Source: Oscillospiraceae bacterium (GTDB lineage Bacteria; Bacillota; Clostridia; Oscillospirales; Oscillospiraceae). Taken from it: 64,000 bases of DNA. Below the pieces are notes generated by a model. The model searched no databases. It was not told the DNA's origin and worked only from the letters and a program-made list of their open reading frames with translations. Shown piece by piece: positions 18,701 to 27,198 of this stretch. The translations under genes were made by a program, and so were the position numbers. How positions within the stretch are numbered: the stretch's first letter is position 1; every line of letters starts with the position of its first letter. The stretch covers positions 62,001 through 126,000 of the forward strand of contig CAJTEA010000003.1 of assembly GCA_910575265.1 (NCBI GenBank). The letters run 5' to 3'.

Positions 18701-20002
18701 GATCTTCCAGCCGGAGCCGTCCACATGCTTGGTGTACAGCAGAACGTCGTCCACGGCGTAGCCGTCGGCCTCGATCTCCAGCAGGCGGTCCTTGTCGTCC
18801 AGGGTGATCTTGCCGTTATTCACCTTGGTGACCTCGGCGCCGTAGGTGTTCACGATGCACACGGTGGCCTTGCCGGGAACGGGGACGCCGTTAACCGTGC
18901 GGGGCTGTGTCAGGTAGATGTAGGTCGTGGTGCCCCGTCCGGTGCCGGCCAGGTCGTCGCTGTCGTTGTCCTTCACGTCGGTCTTGCCGAAGAGAGGATC
19001 GGTGTCGCTGTTCCGGTTGACGAGGGCGCCGTCCATGTATACCTCCCAAGTATAGTCCTCGGCAACGGTCTTGCCCACGGTGGTGTACATGGCGCTGCTC
19101 TTCACGGTGCCTTCCAGCACATAGTCGGCCTCATCGGTGTAGGTGCCGATCTCGGTGTTCTTATAGGTCCAGCGGGTAGCGGGAGCCTGGAAGCCGTCGT
19201 TGACACCGATCTTGCGCAGGTCGCCCTGATACAGCTGCTCGCCCAGATCCAGGATGGGACCGGTCAGACCGCTGTTGGCGTTGCCCTGGTTGGCCTGGGT
19301 CTGGTTGATGGCGTTGCCCACAACGGTGTCTCTGCTGACCACATAGACGTAGTTGGTTCGGCCCTGAGAGACGGTGAAGCCGTCGGGGGTGGTGATGCTG
19401 AAGGAGTTGTCGCTGGGCTCCACCATACCACACTGGAGGGCGTTCAGAGCCATCTGGGCCACCTGGTTCCGGGTCATCTGGGCGGTGGCGCTGGAGCTCA
19501 CGCCGTCGAAGATCCCGATGCCGGTGCCCTGGCGGACGGTAGCGGTCTCAAAGCCGTCGGCGTAGTCCACATCGAACTTGAAGTAGCCCAGCGCGCGCAT
19601 CAGCATGGACGCGGCCTGCACGGGAGTCACGCCGTCGTTGGAGCCGTAGGTGTTGGCGTCGTAGCCGGACACGATCTTGTTGGCGTAGCACGCGCCAACA
19701 TAGGGCCGGGCCCAACTGGGCACGTCGTTAAAGGGGCAGATTGCTTCGTAGTACTCGTAGTCCAGGTCCAGCAGCAGGGCCATAACTACGGCCATCTCCG
19801 CCCGGGTCACGGGACTGTCAGGGTTGAAGTTGCCCTTGTCGTCGCCCCGCATGACCTGCACGGCCTGCAGAACCTCAATGGCCTCGACGTTGTCGTTCTC
19901 GTCAACGTCGGGGTAGCTCGCGGCGCCGGCCCCGACAACCATCATGCCAAGCAGCATAACGGAAGCCAGGGTCAGGCTGAGAGCCCGCTTCAGGTTTCTC
20001 AT
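15761..20002 (-). CDS. Giant SLH-domain surface protein 1
   Basis: A 1413-residue exported protein. Residues 1-27 are a signal peptide (MRNLKRALSLTLASVMLLGM...GAGAA). Three SLH repeats follow to about residue 215 (YPDVDENDNVEAIEVL, GNFNPDSPVTRAEMAVVMA, FNDVPSWARPYVGACYA); these anchor proteins to secondary cell-wall polymers. The remaining ~1200 residues are a long beta-rich ectodomain ending in Ig-like modules rich in Thr, Ala and Val. ATG 20002 is chosen because AAAGGAGG stands 9 bases before it; the frame opening at 20122 has no ribosome site. Signal peptide, SLH region and 5' region are nearly identical to the gene at 28364, while the ectodomains differ. Probably an S-layer or adhesion protein. 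Confidence 0.88.
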   Translation of the reverse strand: MRNLKRALSLTLASVMLLGMMVVGAGAASYPDVDENDNVEAIEVLQAVQVMRGDDKGNFNPDSPVTRAEMAVVMALLLDLDYEYYEAICPFNDVPSWARPYVGACYANKIVSGYDANTYGSNDGVTPVQAASMLMRALGYFKFDVDYADGFETATVRQGTGIGIFDGVSSSATAQMTRNQVAQMALNALQCGMVEPSDNSFSITTPDGFTVSQGRTNYVYVVSRDTVVGNAINQTQANQGNANSGLTGPILDLGEQLYQGDLRKIGVNDGFQAPATRWTYKNTEIGTYTDEADYVLEGTVKSSAMYTTVGKTVAEDYTWEVYMDGALVNRNSDTDPLFGKTDVKDNDSDDLAGTGRGTTTYIYLTQPRTVNGVPVPGKATVCIVNTYGAEVTKVNNGKITLDDKDRLLEIEADGYAVDDVLLYTKHVDGSGWKIGWIIGEAELIEAEAKTVRTDKFVTIGDKTYNYNVQFNDKNGIMLDSAYAGEDVALYLDTQGNIVYLGDAKEGTDYAFVMGVGESAQYNTAKPLYGAELMLSDGTYKNVLLDKDLTDGIIKDGGMTKAAGDEDQREKDLETVRSALVGKVFAWSVNADGAYDLSSKVGNVIRNVSADTFNEKDADGNDLWKTVGAEKISVNELIKSGKASASLNDFVTGLERLKFDDETVFILNDRNNGSTDFDVYTGYKNVPDVKLTFTSVVSAYKNANGVARVVFIQDAVIDSAKDVVFIIGDPGAKETKDGSTTYREYKAVVNGEVRNVYIKSGTDAASKIYGAAKNSVNIYAGITFDSNDYVTKLKPLSEADKMSCDGPYQGTKTVRKGVYAFDSQTKYDKTYASNDDIVIVYFGEYNNSNDVLHIENSVNNDVNDKAWIVMDDGDVVAIFIREVKGDKVEKATYAVDIEQVANATITVSDEEGNKIEDGDLVEVDTVLNVSVKPADNYNATLVVNGDEKTGTDIKVTVKGATTITAKATEIGSEPEVALNVVLDPESAAAKKGVKIAGTHLVTSAESADTNSEYKGVTAGTLVIKLTVPTGVATAAGTPKLTWTKNGMDGTKDATALSGGEVKVLVAGANTLDATLTYTLTNLAVAVSHDVVIKDETGMGLKFAAATTTLDEDTGAALSLNVTSGLPAWATKVNVTFKVEGLKDSTLAGTAGADGNVMADVGLTKVGDDDAKFTSAATLCGSAKADPEVEQVTVTIVKVEASESEMVFESDVEGYSLAEKAAAQKITSAKFTIPALTATLPEDVDSVTLTYTISNASTDDATAAALTQEVEVSAASKDTTAISGSHYTANGNGPVTIKITAVKVAKMGASSIIVADPNYKVSYTVAAQTAAWEVENGSNKSDIAVKITPSANWAEAAKIYLKIKSGADVETVFTSADAVETTGKAETTITIPAGALKNITGQSVVFELYYEESKS

Positions 20003-20107
20003 TCGGATATTCCTCCTTTTGATTTTTCGGGTCCTGCCGGACCCTTGATTTTGGCCCCATCCGGGGCGGTTCCGGCCTGAGAGGGGCCGTTTTTTTGGCG
20101 GAAACGA

Positions 20108-20402
20108 GGATCTGAAACTCACTATGGCAGCCTGTGGAGCTTAACCTTTTTGTAACAAAATTCTGCGTTTCCACCAAGTTTTTCGAGGTTTTTCAACATT
20201 TTTGACCTGCCACGCCCGTGTCACGCCCCTTACAGGTGGTGAAAAAGTCGCGGAAAGTCGGTGAAAGCTCCTCCAAACAGCGCCTTTTGACGTAAAAAAG
20301 TAAACCTGGTAGACATCCGGTAGACGTCCTAAAAAATGGAAAACCGCCAACTCCCTGCGCCCCAGGGGATTGACGGTTTTTTTGGTAGACATTTGGTAGA
20401 CG
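20108..20402 (-). repeat. Duplicated upstream region of SLH gene 1 with GTCTACC element
   Basis: This stretch is about 90% identical by eye to 33426-33722 upstream of the other SLH gene. It ends in an element (20287-20402) where pairs of GTCTACC heptamers flank a hairpin on each side. It probably carries the promoter and long leader of the SLH gene, but I find no convincing -10/-35 pair. Confidence 0.75.
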
Positions 20403-20667
20403 GGGGATATTTCGTGAAGATTCAGGTATCACGTTTGAAAACCGCAAAGAAAATGCGGTATTATTACATTCTCGCGTCTCTACTTTCCGTTGCGCGGCTG
20501 CGAAAAATATCGCCAGAAAGTATACCAGCGGAAAAAGTTAGTTTGTAATGGGCTGGTGGTGTTCCAGACTGTAGCCGCTACTGGTCCCGTTAATAATTTC
20601 GCGGCGGGCGCTGGGTGGGTTGGGTACCCGGGGGGACGGAGCGGCGGTTGCTGTTGTAGATCATTGT

Positions 20668-20797
20668 ACTGTGTTCAAAATCGTACATTTCTATATAATA
20701 TTCATCATGAAAACATAGACGCCGCTTCAAAAGATATACCATGTTTCTTTCGGTTTATCAGATCTTTTTCCTCGTCCCATTCAAATGTTAAGGTCAT
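20668..20797 (-). pseudogene. BrnT-like toxin gene remnant, frameshifted
   Basis: Reading from ATG 20797 gives TFEWDEEKDLINRKKHGISFEAAS, the hallmark opening of BrnT (DUF497) toxins, then a stop at 20705. Dropping one T from a TTTT run restores the frame to FHDEYYIEMYDFEHS, the next conserved BrnT block; the match then ends. No brnA antitoxin follows. BrnT is an RNase toxin of type II systems. The rest of the AT-rich gap 20403-20861 shows no gene. Confidence 0.65.
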
Positions 20798-20861
20798 ATA
20801 TCTGTAATTCCGCTATAACCCAATAATATCATATCATTATAAATGGATCAAATTCAGCGTT

Positions 20862-22778
20862 TTACAGCTCTTCCAGCTCCTTCCTCCACAGGGTGTTCAC
20901 CGCGTCGGAAGGCATCCGCCAGTCACCCCGGGGGGAGAGGGCGAGGGTGCCCACCTTGGGGCCGTCGGGGAGGCAGGAGCGTTTGAACTGCTGGGCGAAG
21001 AAGCGGCGGTAGAAGTTGTTCAGCCATTTCAGGATGGTTTCCCGGTCGTAGTCCCCCCCCAGGGTGACCAGGGCCAGACGGAACACCTTTCGGGGCCCGA
21101 AGCCCCACCGGACGGCGTAATACAGGAAGAAGTCGTGGATCTCATAGGGGCCCACCAGGTCCTCGGTTCGCTGGGCAATCTCACCCTCCTTGGGGGGGAG
21201 CAGCTCGGGGGACACGGGGGTGTCCAGGATGTCCCGCAGGACGGCGGACAGCTCCGGGTCCAGCGTCTCATCAGAGGCATACCGGACCAGATGCCGCACC
21301 AGCGTTTTGGGGATGGAACCGTTGACGCCGTACATGGACATGTGGTCGCCGTTGTAGGTGGCCCAGCCCAGGGCCAGCTCGGACAGGTCCCCGGTGCCGA
21401 TGACCAGCCCGCCCCGCTGGTTGGCCAGATCCATCAGTACTTGTGTGCGCTCCCGGGCCTGCCCGTTCTCAAAGGTGACGGAAAGGTCCTCCATGGACTG
21501 GCCGATGTCCCGGAAGTGGACCCGCACTGCCTCGCCGATGTCCACCGCGCGGAAATCCGCGCCGACGCGCTCCGCCAAAATCTGGGCGTTGGACTTGGTA
21601 CGGCCGGTGGTGCCGAAGCAGGGCATGGTAACCGCCAAAATGTCTGACCGGGGCCGGCCCAGCAGGTCGAAGGCCCGGGCGGTGATGAGCAGGGCCAGGG
21701 TGGAATCCAGCCCGCCGGACAGCCCCACCACCGCGCAGGAGGCCCGGGTATGTTCCAGCCGCTTTTTCAGTCCCAGGGCGGCGATGGTAAGAATTTCCTC
21801 GCACCGCTCCTGGCGGTCCCCGCGGTCCTCGGGAACGAAGGGGTTCTTCCCGATGGGCCGGGTAAGGACGGTGTCCCCGAGTTCCAGCTGGAACTTGCAG
21901 GACCAGCTGGAACCTTCCGCCGCTCCGAAGGTGTTCATCCGCCGGCGCTCGTGGGTCAGACGGCCCAGATCCAGCTCAGAGACAGTCAGGCCGGTCTCAA
22001 ACCGCTTCTCCGCCAGAATCGTCCCATTTTCCGCGATCATGTTGTGGCCGGTAAAGACCAGGTCGGTGGTGGATTCCCCTTCCCCGGCGTCGGCGTAGAC
22101 GTAGCCGCACACCAGACGGGCGGACTGGCCCGCCACCAGGGAGCGGCGGTAGGCCCCTTTGCCCGCCAGCTCGTTGGAGGCGGACAGATTCAAAATCACG
22201 GTGGCCCCATTGAGAGCCAGACGGGCGGAGGGGGGCTCGGCGGACCACAGGTCCTCGCAGATCTCCACCCCTACCGTCAGGCCGGGGACGTTCTCACAGT
22301 CGAAAATAACCGGGTTGTGGCCGTCCAGGCTGGTCCTCTGGCCGCATAGTGTGAGGAAATACTCCGTCCCCCGGCCGGAGGCAAACCAGCGGCCCTCGTA
22401 AAATTCGCCGTAGCTGGGGATATGAATTTTGGGAATCAGCCCCAGAATTTTTCCTCTCTGTATTACGGCGGCGCAGTTATACAGCTTACTGTCCCATCGG
22501 TTCCAAACCGGCAGGCCGACGGCGGTGAGGATCTCCAGGTCAGACGTCTCCTCCAAAATCCGGCCCAGGGCGTCCTCCGCCCCCCGGAGCAGGGTGTCCT
22601 GCAAAAACAGGTCCCCGCAGGTGTAGCCCGTTACGCACAGCTCAGGCAAGGCCAGCACCTTCACGCCCTGTTCCGCTGCGTTTTTCATCAGCGCAATAAT
22701 CTGTCCCGCGTTGTAGCCGCAGTCCGCCACCCTGATCTTCGGCGTCCCCGCCGCCACCTTGATAAAACCGTCCCGCAT
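20862..22778 (-). CDS. nadE: Glutamine-dependent NAD+ synthetase
   Basis: A 638-residue two-domain enzyme that makes NAD from deamido-NAD, ATP and glutamine. The N-terminal ~300 residues are a carbon-nitrogen hydrolase (glutaminase) with the Glu-Lys-Cys triad visible in ALPELCVTGYTC, GLIPKIHIPSYGEFYEGRWF and VGVEICEDLWS. The C-terminal synthetase carries the PP-loop GLSGGLDSTLAL and the GTGDLSELALGW segment. Length is normal for the fused form. ATG 22778 has GAAGGGGG upstream; an ATG at 22808 has no ribosome site. It stands alone, divergent from the XRE operon. Confidence 0.94.
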   Translation of the reverse strand: MRDGFIKVAAGTPKIRVADCGYNAGQIIALMKNAAEQGVKVLALPELCVTGYTCGDLFLQDTLLRGAEDALGRILEETSDLEILTAVGLPVWNRWDSKLYNCAAVIQRGKILGLIPKIHIPSYGEFYEGRWFASGRGTEYFLTLCGQRTSLDGHNPVIFDCENVPGLTVGVEICEDLWSAEPPSARLALNGATVILNLSASNELAGKGAYRRSLVAGQSARLVCGYVYADAGEGESTTDLVFTGHNMIAENGTILAEKRFETGLTVSELDLGRLTHERRRMNTFGAAEGSSWSCKFQLELGDTVLTRPIGKNPFVPEDRGDRQERCEEILTIAALGLKKRLEHTRASCAVVGLSGGLDSTLALLITARAFDLLGRPRSDILAVTMPCFGTTGRTKSNAQILAERVGADFRAVDIGEAVRVHFRDIGQSMEDLSVTFENGQARERTQVLMDLANQRGGLVIGTGDLSELALGWATYNGDHMSMYGVNGSIPKTLVRHLVRYASDETLDPELSAVLRDILDTPVSPELLPPKEGEIAQRTEDLVGPYEIHDFFLYYAVRWGFGPRKVFRLALVTLGGDYDRETILKWLNNFYRRFFAQQFKRSCLPDGPKVGTLALSPRGDWRMPSDAVNTLWRKELEEL

Positions 22779-22865
22779 ATTCGGGCCCCCTTCGGTTGTA
22801 AATTTCAAATTCTATCATATCTCAAGTCTGCCTCGATTGCAAGAAAAAGAAAATGTAAAGTTCCC

Positions 22866-22894
22866 TTGACGTGGAATGTAAAGTGTGCTATACT
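22866..22894 (+). promoter_or_regulatory. Sigma-A promoter of the XRE/membrane-protein operon
   Basis: TTGACG (22866-22871), 17-base spacer, TATACT (22889-22894), about 45 bases before the GTG start. Confidence 0.75.
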
Positions 22895-22901
22895 TCGCTT
22901 A

Positions 22902-22917
22902 GTAAAGCGAGCTTTAC
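22902..22917 (+). promoter_or_regulatory. Inverted-repeat operator downstream of the XRE promoter
   Basis: GTAAAGC-GA-GCTTTAC sits at the expected transcription start. TGTAAAG half-sites recur near 22855 and 22877. A good candidate for autorepression by the small XRE protein that follows. Confidence 0.55.
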
Positions 22918-22939
22918 ATTTTCGGAAGGAGGTGGTCCA

Positions 22940-23143
22940 GTGACCAACCGAATCGCCGAGCTTCGCAAGGCCCGAAAAATCTCTCAGGCCGAGCTGGCCG
23001 ATGAGGTGGACGTCACCCGACAGACCATCATCTCTTTGGAGAGCGGCCGGTACAACGCCTCCCTGCTGCTGGCCCACAAAATCGCCATGTATTTCGGGCT
23101 GACCATTGAGGAAGTATTTTTGTTTGAGGAGGAGACGCCATGA
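22940..23143 (+). CDS. Small XRE family (Cro/CI-type) repressor
   Basis: A 67-residue protein consisting almost entirely of one helix-turn-helix (RIAELRKARKISQAELADEVDVTRQTI). This is the short XRE type that usually precedes small membrane-protein genes in Firmicutes. The GTG start at 22940 follows GGAAGGAGGTGG; the upstream frame from 22871 overlaps the promoter. The stop overlaps the next start (ATGA). A palindrome at the promoter suggests autoregulation of the whole operon. Confidence 0.88.
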   Translation: MTNRIAELRKARKISQAELADEVDVTRQTIISLESGRYNASLLLAHKIAMYFGLTIEEVFLFEEETP

Positions 23144-23565
23144 GTTGGTTAAAAAACAGAGCTTTGCAGGAGGATTTGACCCGATGTGCGTCAATGCTGG
23201 GATTCAGCATCTATGTTGTGTCAAGCTCGGGCCTTAGCCAAAGGCAAAAATATATTGGGACAGCGGGGCTTCTGCTTGTGATCGCAGTGACTCTGCTGGA
23301 ACTCTGGAGAATGTACCAGGATAAGCGCATGACCCCGGAAGACCGGCGGGAAGCAAAGCGGGAAAAGAGCGACGAGCGCAGCCAGATGATCCAGGACAGG
23401 GCGATGCGGAACTCCTGGTGGCTGGAGAACGCCGTGCTTCTCGTTGCTCTGGTTGTGTTCCTTGTCCGGGGCCAGCCGGAGATATACTGTATGTTGTATG
23501 TGGTCTTGGTGGCCCGGGAGCTGTTGTGTACCACCATGCGCTGGTGGCTGGAGCGGAAATATTGA
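23140..23565 (+). CDS. Small membrane protein with DER motif (1 of 3)
   Basis: A 141-residue protein with four likely hydrophobic stretches arranged as two hairpins, separated by a charged loop (REAKREKSDERSQMIQDRAMRNSW). The DERxxxI...A signature after the first hairpin recurs in the next two genes, so the three are probably distant paralogues, resembling DUF2178-type proteins. Function is unknown. It is coupled to the XRE gene by an ATGA overlap. A membrane stress or export role under XRE control is a guess. Confidence 0.75.
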   Translation: MSWLKNRALQEDLTRCASMLGFSIYVVSSSGLSQRQKYIGTAGLLLVIAVTLLELWRMYQDKRMTPEDRREAKREKSDERSQMIQDRAMRNSWWLENAVLLVALVVFLVRGQPEIYCMLYVVLVARELLCTTMRWWLERKY

Positions 23566-23577
23566 GGAGGTTTTGTC

Positions 23578-23994
23578 ATGAAAAACTTTTTGAAAAGGGT
23601 ATTTCCTTATGTGATGTTTGGGACGGCCTGGGTGCTGATTCTGGCCACGTTCCTGCTGGGAGAGCGGGTCCCAAAGCAGCTCAGCCTTCTTCTGTTTACG
23701 CTGGGCGGGGTCTTTTTGGGCTTCGGGGCGGTTGGAATCGCGCTAAGCCGCATCCGGATGTCCCCGGAACAGCAAAAAGAGTATGAGCGGGGCGAACACG
23801 ATGAACGGAACGTGGCCATCCGGGAGAAGGCGGCCATGTCCTCCTGGTACTGGACGCTGTACATGCTGTGGGCGGCGTTTATGCTCATCGAGATTTTTGT
23901 AGGCGGCCTGTGGGGTGTGGCGATTTCGGTGGTGATCGTCCTGCACTGTGCTTTTTATATGATTAACATCCACCGCTGGAATAAGAAAATGTGA
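23578..23994 (+). CDS. Small membrane protein with DER motif (2 of 3)
   Basis: A 138-residue protein with about four hydrophobic segments and the loop YERGEHDERNVAIREKAAMSSW, matching the DERN..I..KA pattern of its neighbours. It starts 12 bases after the previous gene behind GAGGAGG. It has the same general architecture as its neighbours and no catalytic motif I recognise. Confidence 0.75.
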   Translation: MKNFLKRVFPYVMFGTAWVLILATFLLGERVPKQLSLLLFTLGGVFLGFGAVGIALSRIRMSPEQQKEYERGEHDERNVAIREKAAMSSWYWTLYMLWAAFMLIEIFVGGLWGVAISVVIVLHCAFYMINIHRWNKKM

Positions 23995-24007
23995 GGAGGA
24001 ATTTTCC

Positions 24008-24472
24008 ATGTTGATAAAAGCAATGTTGACCGGCGGCGGGGATTATGAAAAGTCCCTGCGCCAGCGCCGGTGGGCGGCCATCGCCATGCTGTGCATCGGG
24101 CTGGTGGGCTTTGCCTGCTGGTTTTTCCTGGTACCCAACAGTCACCTGTCCGAGCACGCCCAGGGCTTCTATCTGGGGGCGGCCACCGGCATCACCGCTG
24201 GGGCACTGTTCCTGCTGGTCCGTACCCAGTACCTCATCACCCACCCCCAGGCCCAGCGGAGGGCGAAAATCAAGGAAACCGACGAACGGGAGATGCAGAT
24301 TATACGCTCCGCCACCCAGATTGCGGGAGGAGTTACGATATTTGGGGTGGTCCTGTCCCTGTTCATCGTCCTGCCCCTGTGTATGGAGGCCTACTACGCC
24401 CTGATTGGAGTCGTCTTTTTCTACACAGCCGTCTTTTTCTTGTCCAACCTGTGGCTGTCCAAAAAGCTGTGA
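24008..24472 (+). CDS. Small membrane protein with DER motif (3 of 3)
   Basis: A 154-residue protein with four hydrophobic segments and the loop AKIKETDEREMQIIRSATQ. It is the third member of the row, behind GAGGAGGA, 13 bases after the previous gene. Its stop overlaps the GTG start of the pseudouridine synthase gene (GTGA), so that housekeeping gene may be co-regulated with this membrane set. Confidence 0.75.
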   Translation: MLIKAMLTGGGDYEKSLRQRRWAAIAMLCIGLVGFACWFFLVPNSHLSEHAQGFYLGAATGITAGALFLLVRTQYLITHPQAQRRAKIKETDEREMQIIRSATQIAGGVTIFGVVLSLFIVLPLCMEAYYALIGVVFFYTAVFFLSNLWLSKKL

Positions 24473-25359
24473 GCCGGCGGCTGGAGCTGACCGTTACCCC
24501 CGAGCTGGCGGGGATCAAGGTGGACACCCTTTTGAAAAAACACCTTGGCCTGTCCGGTACGGTGGTACGGCGGATCAAGTGGCTGTCCGACGGTATCCTG
24601 GTGGACGGGATCCGGGTAAACACCCGCTTCTGTCCGGTGGCGGGGCAGGTGCTGTCCGTCCGGTTGTCTGACCCTCAGCGCAACAGCGGCATTGTTCCCG
24701 CGCCGGGGCCGCTGGATATCGTCTATGAGGACGAAGACCTGATCGTCCTGAATAAGGCGGCGGGGGTGTCCGTCCACCCGGGACCGGGGCATTTTGATGA
24801 TACATTGGGTAATTTTCTGGTTTATTATTACGAAAGTTCGGGGCAGGAGGCGGATTTTCACCCCGTCCACCGGCTGGACCGGGGGACCTCCGGCCTGCTG
24901 GTTGCCGCCAAGCACCCCCACGCCCAGGAGGTACTAAAAAACCAGCTTCACACAGAACATTTTCGCCGGGTCTATTTGGCGGTGTGCGAGGGGATTTTGG
25001 AGGATTGGACCGGCGTGATTGACGCCCCGCTGGGTCCGAAGCCCGGTTCCCTCATGGAGCAGATGGTGCGTCCTGACGGCAAGCCCGCCCGGACCAGATA
25101 CGGGGTCCTGCGCCGCTGGGGGGACCGGTCGCTGGTGGAGCTGGAGCTGGAGACGGGCCGCACCCATCAGATCCGGGTCCACATGGCCCACATCGGGCAC
25201 CCGCTCACCGGGGATTTCCTTTACGGGACAGAGGACAAAGCCCTGATTGGCCGTCCGGCCCTCCACTCGGGGTATTTGTCCTTCCTCCATCCCATTACAA
25301 AAGAGAAGCTGCAATTTTCCGCCCCACCTCCGGAGGATATGGTCCGGCTGAAACTGTAA
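24469..25359 (+). CDS. RluA family 23S rRNA/tRNA pseudouridine synthase
   Basis: A 296-residue enzyme. The N-terminus is S4-like (GIKVDTLLKKHLGLSGTVVRRIKWL). The catalytic block HRLDRGTSGLLVAAK holds the nucleophile Asp137, and the RluA-type TGRTHQIRVHMAHIGHPLTGD follows. It isomerises specific uridines in RNA; the target (RluD- or RluC-like) cannot be named from sequence alone. GTG 24469 is inferred from the overlap with the preceding stop; the open frame reaching back to 24070 is only a shadow of the membrane gene. Confidence 0.9.
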   Translation: MSRRLELTVTPELAGIKVDTLLKKHLGLSGTVVRRIKWLSDGILVDGIRVNTRFCPVAGQVLSVRLSDPQRNSGIVPAPGPLDIVYEDEDLIVLNKAAGVSVHPGPGHFDDTLGNFLVYYYESSGQEADFHPVHRLDRGTSGLLVAAKHPHAQEVLKNQLHTEHFRRVYLAVCEGILEDWTGVIDAPLGPKPGSLMEQMVRPDGKPARTRYGVLRRWGDRSLVELELETGRTHQIRVHMAHIGHPLTGDFLYGTEDKALIGRPALHSGYLSFLHPITKEKLQFSAPPPEDMVRLKL

Positions 25360-25397
25360 ATTCTGACAAAAAAGCACTGGTAATTTTGTCCCTCTTG

Positions 25398-25406
25398 TGG
25401 TACAAT
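25398..25406 (+). promoter_or_regulatory. Extended -10 promoter of the phosphoglucomutase gene
   Basis: TGGTACAAT fits an extended -10 element (TGnTATAAT) 40 bases before the start codon. No clear -35 box is seen. Confidence 0.4.
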
Positions 25407-25445
25407 CGTAAATGTCAAAATTTATGCCATTGGAGGTATGTCAAC

Positions 25446-27173
25446 ATGTCCTACCGTGATACTTATGAAGCCTGGCTTGCCAGTCCCGCCCTGTCCGCTG
25501 AGGAGAAGGCCGAGCTGGAGGCCATCAAAAACGACGAGAAAGAGATCGAGTCCCGGTTCTTCTCCCAGCTGGAGTTCGGCACCGCCGGACTGCGGGGCAC
25601 TATGGGAATGGGCACCTATCGGATGAACATCCACGTCATCCGCCACGCCACCCAGGCCTTCGCTGAGGTGATTCTGGCCGAGGGGCCTGAGGCGGTGAAG
25701 CGGGGGGTGGCCATCTGCTTTGACTGCCGGAACAACTCCGACACCTTCGCCCGGGAGGCCGCCTGCGTCATGGCGGGCAACGGCATCCCGGCGCGGCTGT
25801 TTGAGTCCCTCCGGCCCACCCCGGAGCTGTCCTTCGCCATCCGGGAGTACGGCTGCGTCGCGGGCATTAACGTCACCGCCAGCCACAACCCCAAGGAGTA
25901 CAACGGCTACAAGGTCTACTGGGAGGACGGCGCCCAGCTTCCCCCCAAGCACGCCGACGAGGTGGCCAAAAAGATGCGGGAGCTGGATGTGTTCGCCTGC
26001 GTAAAGAAGGCTGACTACGACCAGGCGGTAGCGGACGGTCAGATTGTCATTATGGGCGAGGAGACCGACGAGAAGTTCCTGTCCAACGTGATGGCCCAGG
26101 TGAATGACAAGGCCGCGGTGGAGAAGGTGGCGGACACCTTCAAGATGGTCTATACCCCCTTCCACGGCACCGGCTACAAGTTGATCCCCGAGGCGCTGAA
26201 GCGGCTGGGCATGAAGCACGTTATCTGCGTTCCCGAGCAGATGGTGATTGACGGCAACTTCCCCACGGTGGTCTCTCCCAACCCGGAGAACCCGGAGGGC
26301 TTCGCCCTGGCGGTGGAGATCGCCAAGAAGGAGGGGGCCGACTTTATCCTGGGTTCCGACCCCGACGCCGACCGGGTGGGCATCATGGTGAACACCGGTG
26401 CCGGCGAGTTTAAGGTGCTCACCGGCAACCAGACCGGCGTGCTTCTGCTGGACTACCTGATTGGCGCGATGAAGCGGGTAGGCAAGCTTCCCGAGAAGCC
26501 TGTGGCCCTGAAAACCATTGTTACCACCGAGATGGCCCGGAAGGTTGCCGAGGTCAACGGCTTGCGGTGCTTCGACACCTTTACCGGCTTTAAATTCCTG
26601 GCCCAGAAGAAGGACCAGCTGGAGAGCTCTGGAGAGGGCAACGTAATCATGTCCTATGAGGAGAGCTATGGCTACATGCTGGGTTCCTTCGTCCGGGACA
26701 AGGACGCCGTCACCGCCGCCGTGGCTATGACAGAGATGGCCGCCTGGTACGCCGGGCAGGGCATGACCCTGTACGACGCCCTGCTGGCCCTGTATGAGAA
26801 GTACGGCTATTATGGCGAAAAAACCATGAATCTGGTCATGCCCGGCCTGGACGGCCTGAAAAAAATGGCTGAGCTGATGGCCAATCTGCGTGAGAAGCCT
26901 CCGGTGGAGATCGCCGGCGTGGCCGTCAAAGAGCAGAAGGATTACAAGGACGGCAGCGTGGTCTGCGTGGAGTGCGGCAAGAAGTCTGAGATGGAGCTGT
27001 CCGGCTCCAACGTGCTGCGCTACGAAATGGCCGACGGCACCAGCCTCATCGTCCGCCCCTCCGGCACCGAGCCCAAGGTCAAGGTGTACATCCTGGCCAA
27101 CGGCGCCACCAGGGAGGAGTGCGACGCCAAGGTGGCCAAGTACGCCTCCTGGGCTGAGAGCCTGAAGGGGTAA
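25446..27173 (+). CDS. Phosphoglucomutase/phosphomannomutase (alpha-D-phosphohexomutase family)
   Basis: A 575-residue enzyme interconverting hexose 1- and 6-phosphates. Domain marks in order: FGTAGLRGTMG near residue 40, the phosphoserine loop TASHNPKEYNG (Ser146), the metal site GSDPDADRVG, the sugar-binding ESYGYMLG and the phosphate-binding RPSGTEPKVKVY. The length suits the long PgcA-type bacterial phosphoglucomutase. ATG 25446 follows TGGAGG. It could channel glucose 1-phosphate from the GH94 phosphorylases into glycolysis, although it is not in their operon. Confidence 0.93.
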   Translation: MSYRDTYEAWLASPALSAEEKAELEAIKNDEKEIESRFFSQLEFGTAGLRGTMGMGTYRMNIHVIRHATQAFAEVILAEGPEAVKRGVAICFDCRNNSDTFAREAACVMAGNGIPARLFESLRPTPELSFAIREYGCVAGINVTASHNPKEYNGYKVYWEDGAQLPPKHADEVAKKMRELDVFACVKKADYDQAVADGQIVIMGEETDEKFLSNVMAQVNDKAAVEKVADTFKMVYTPFHGTGYKLIPEALKRLGMKHVICVPEQMVIDGNFPTVVSPNPENPEGFALAVEIAKKEGADFILGSDPDADRVGIMVNTGAGEFKVLTGNQTGVLLLDYLIGAMKRVGKLPEKPVALKTIVTTEMARKVAEVNGLRCFDTFTGFKFLAQKKDQLESSGEGNVIMSYEESYGYMLGSFVRDKDAVTAAVAMTEMAAWYAGQGMTLYDALLALYEKYGYYGEKTMNLVMPGLDGLKKMAELMANLREKPPVEIAGVAVKEQKDYKDGSVVCVECGKKSEMELSGSNVLRYEMADGTSLIVRPSGTEPKVKVYILANGATREECDAKVAKYASWAESLKG

Positions 27174-27198
27174 CACGGGCAGAAGCCCGCTCCCCTAT

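Noticed and set aside
16742-20080. Open frame of 1112 codons on the plus strand
   Set aside because: Antisense shadow of SLH gene 1 with the low-complexity Gly/Val/His/Asp composition typical of such shadows.
20490-20807. 105-codon plus-strand frame
   Set aside because: No ribosome site, mixed composition; the opposite strand holds the BrnT remnant.
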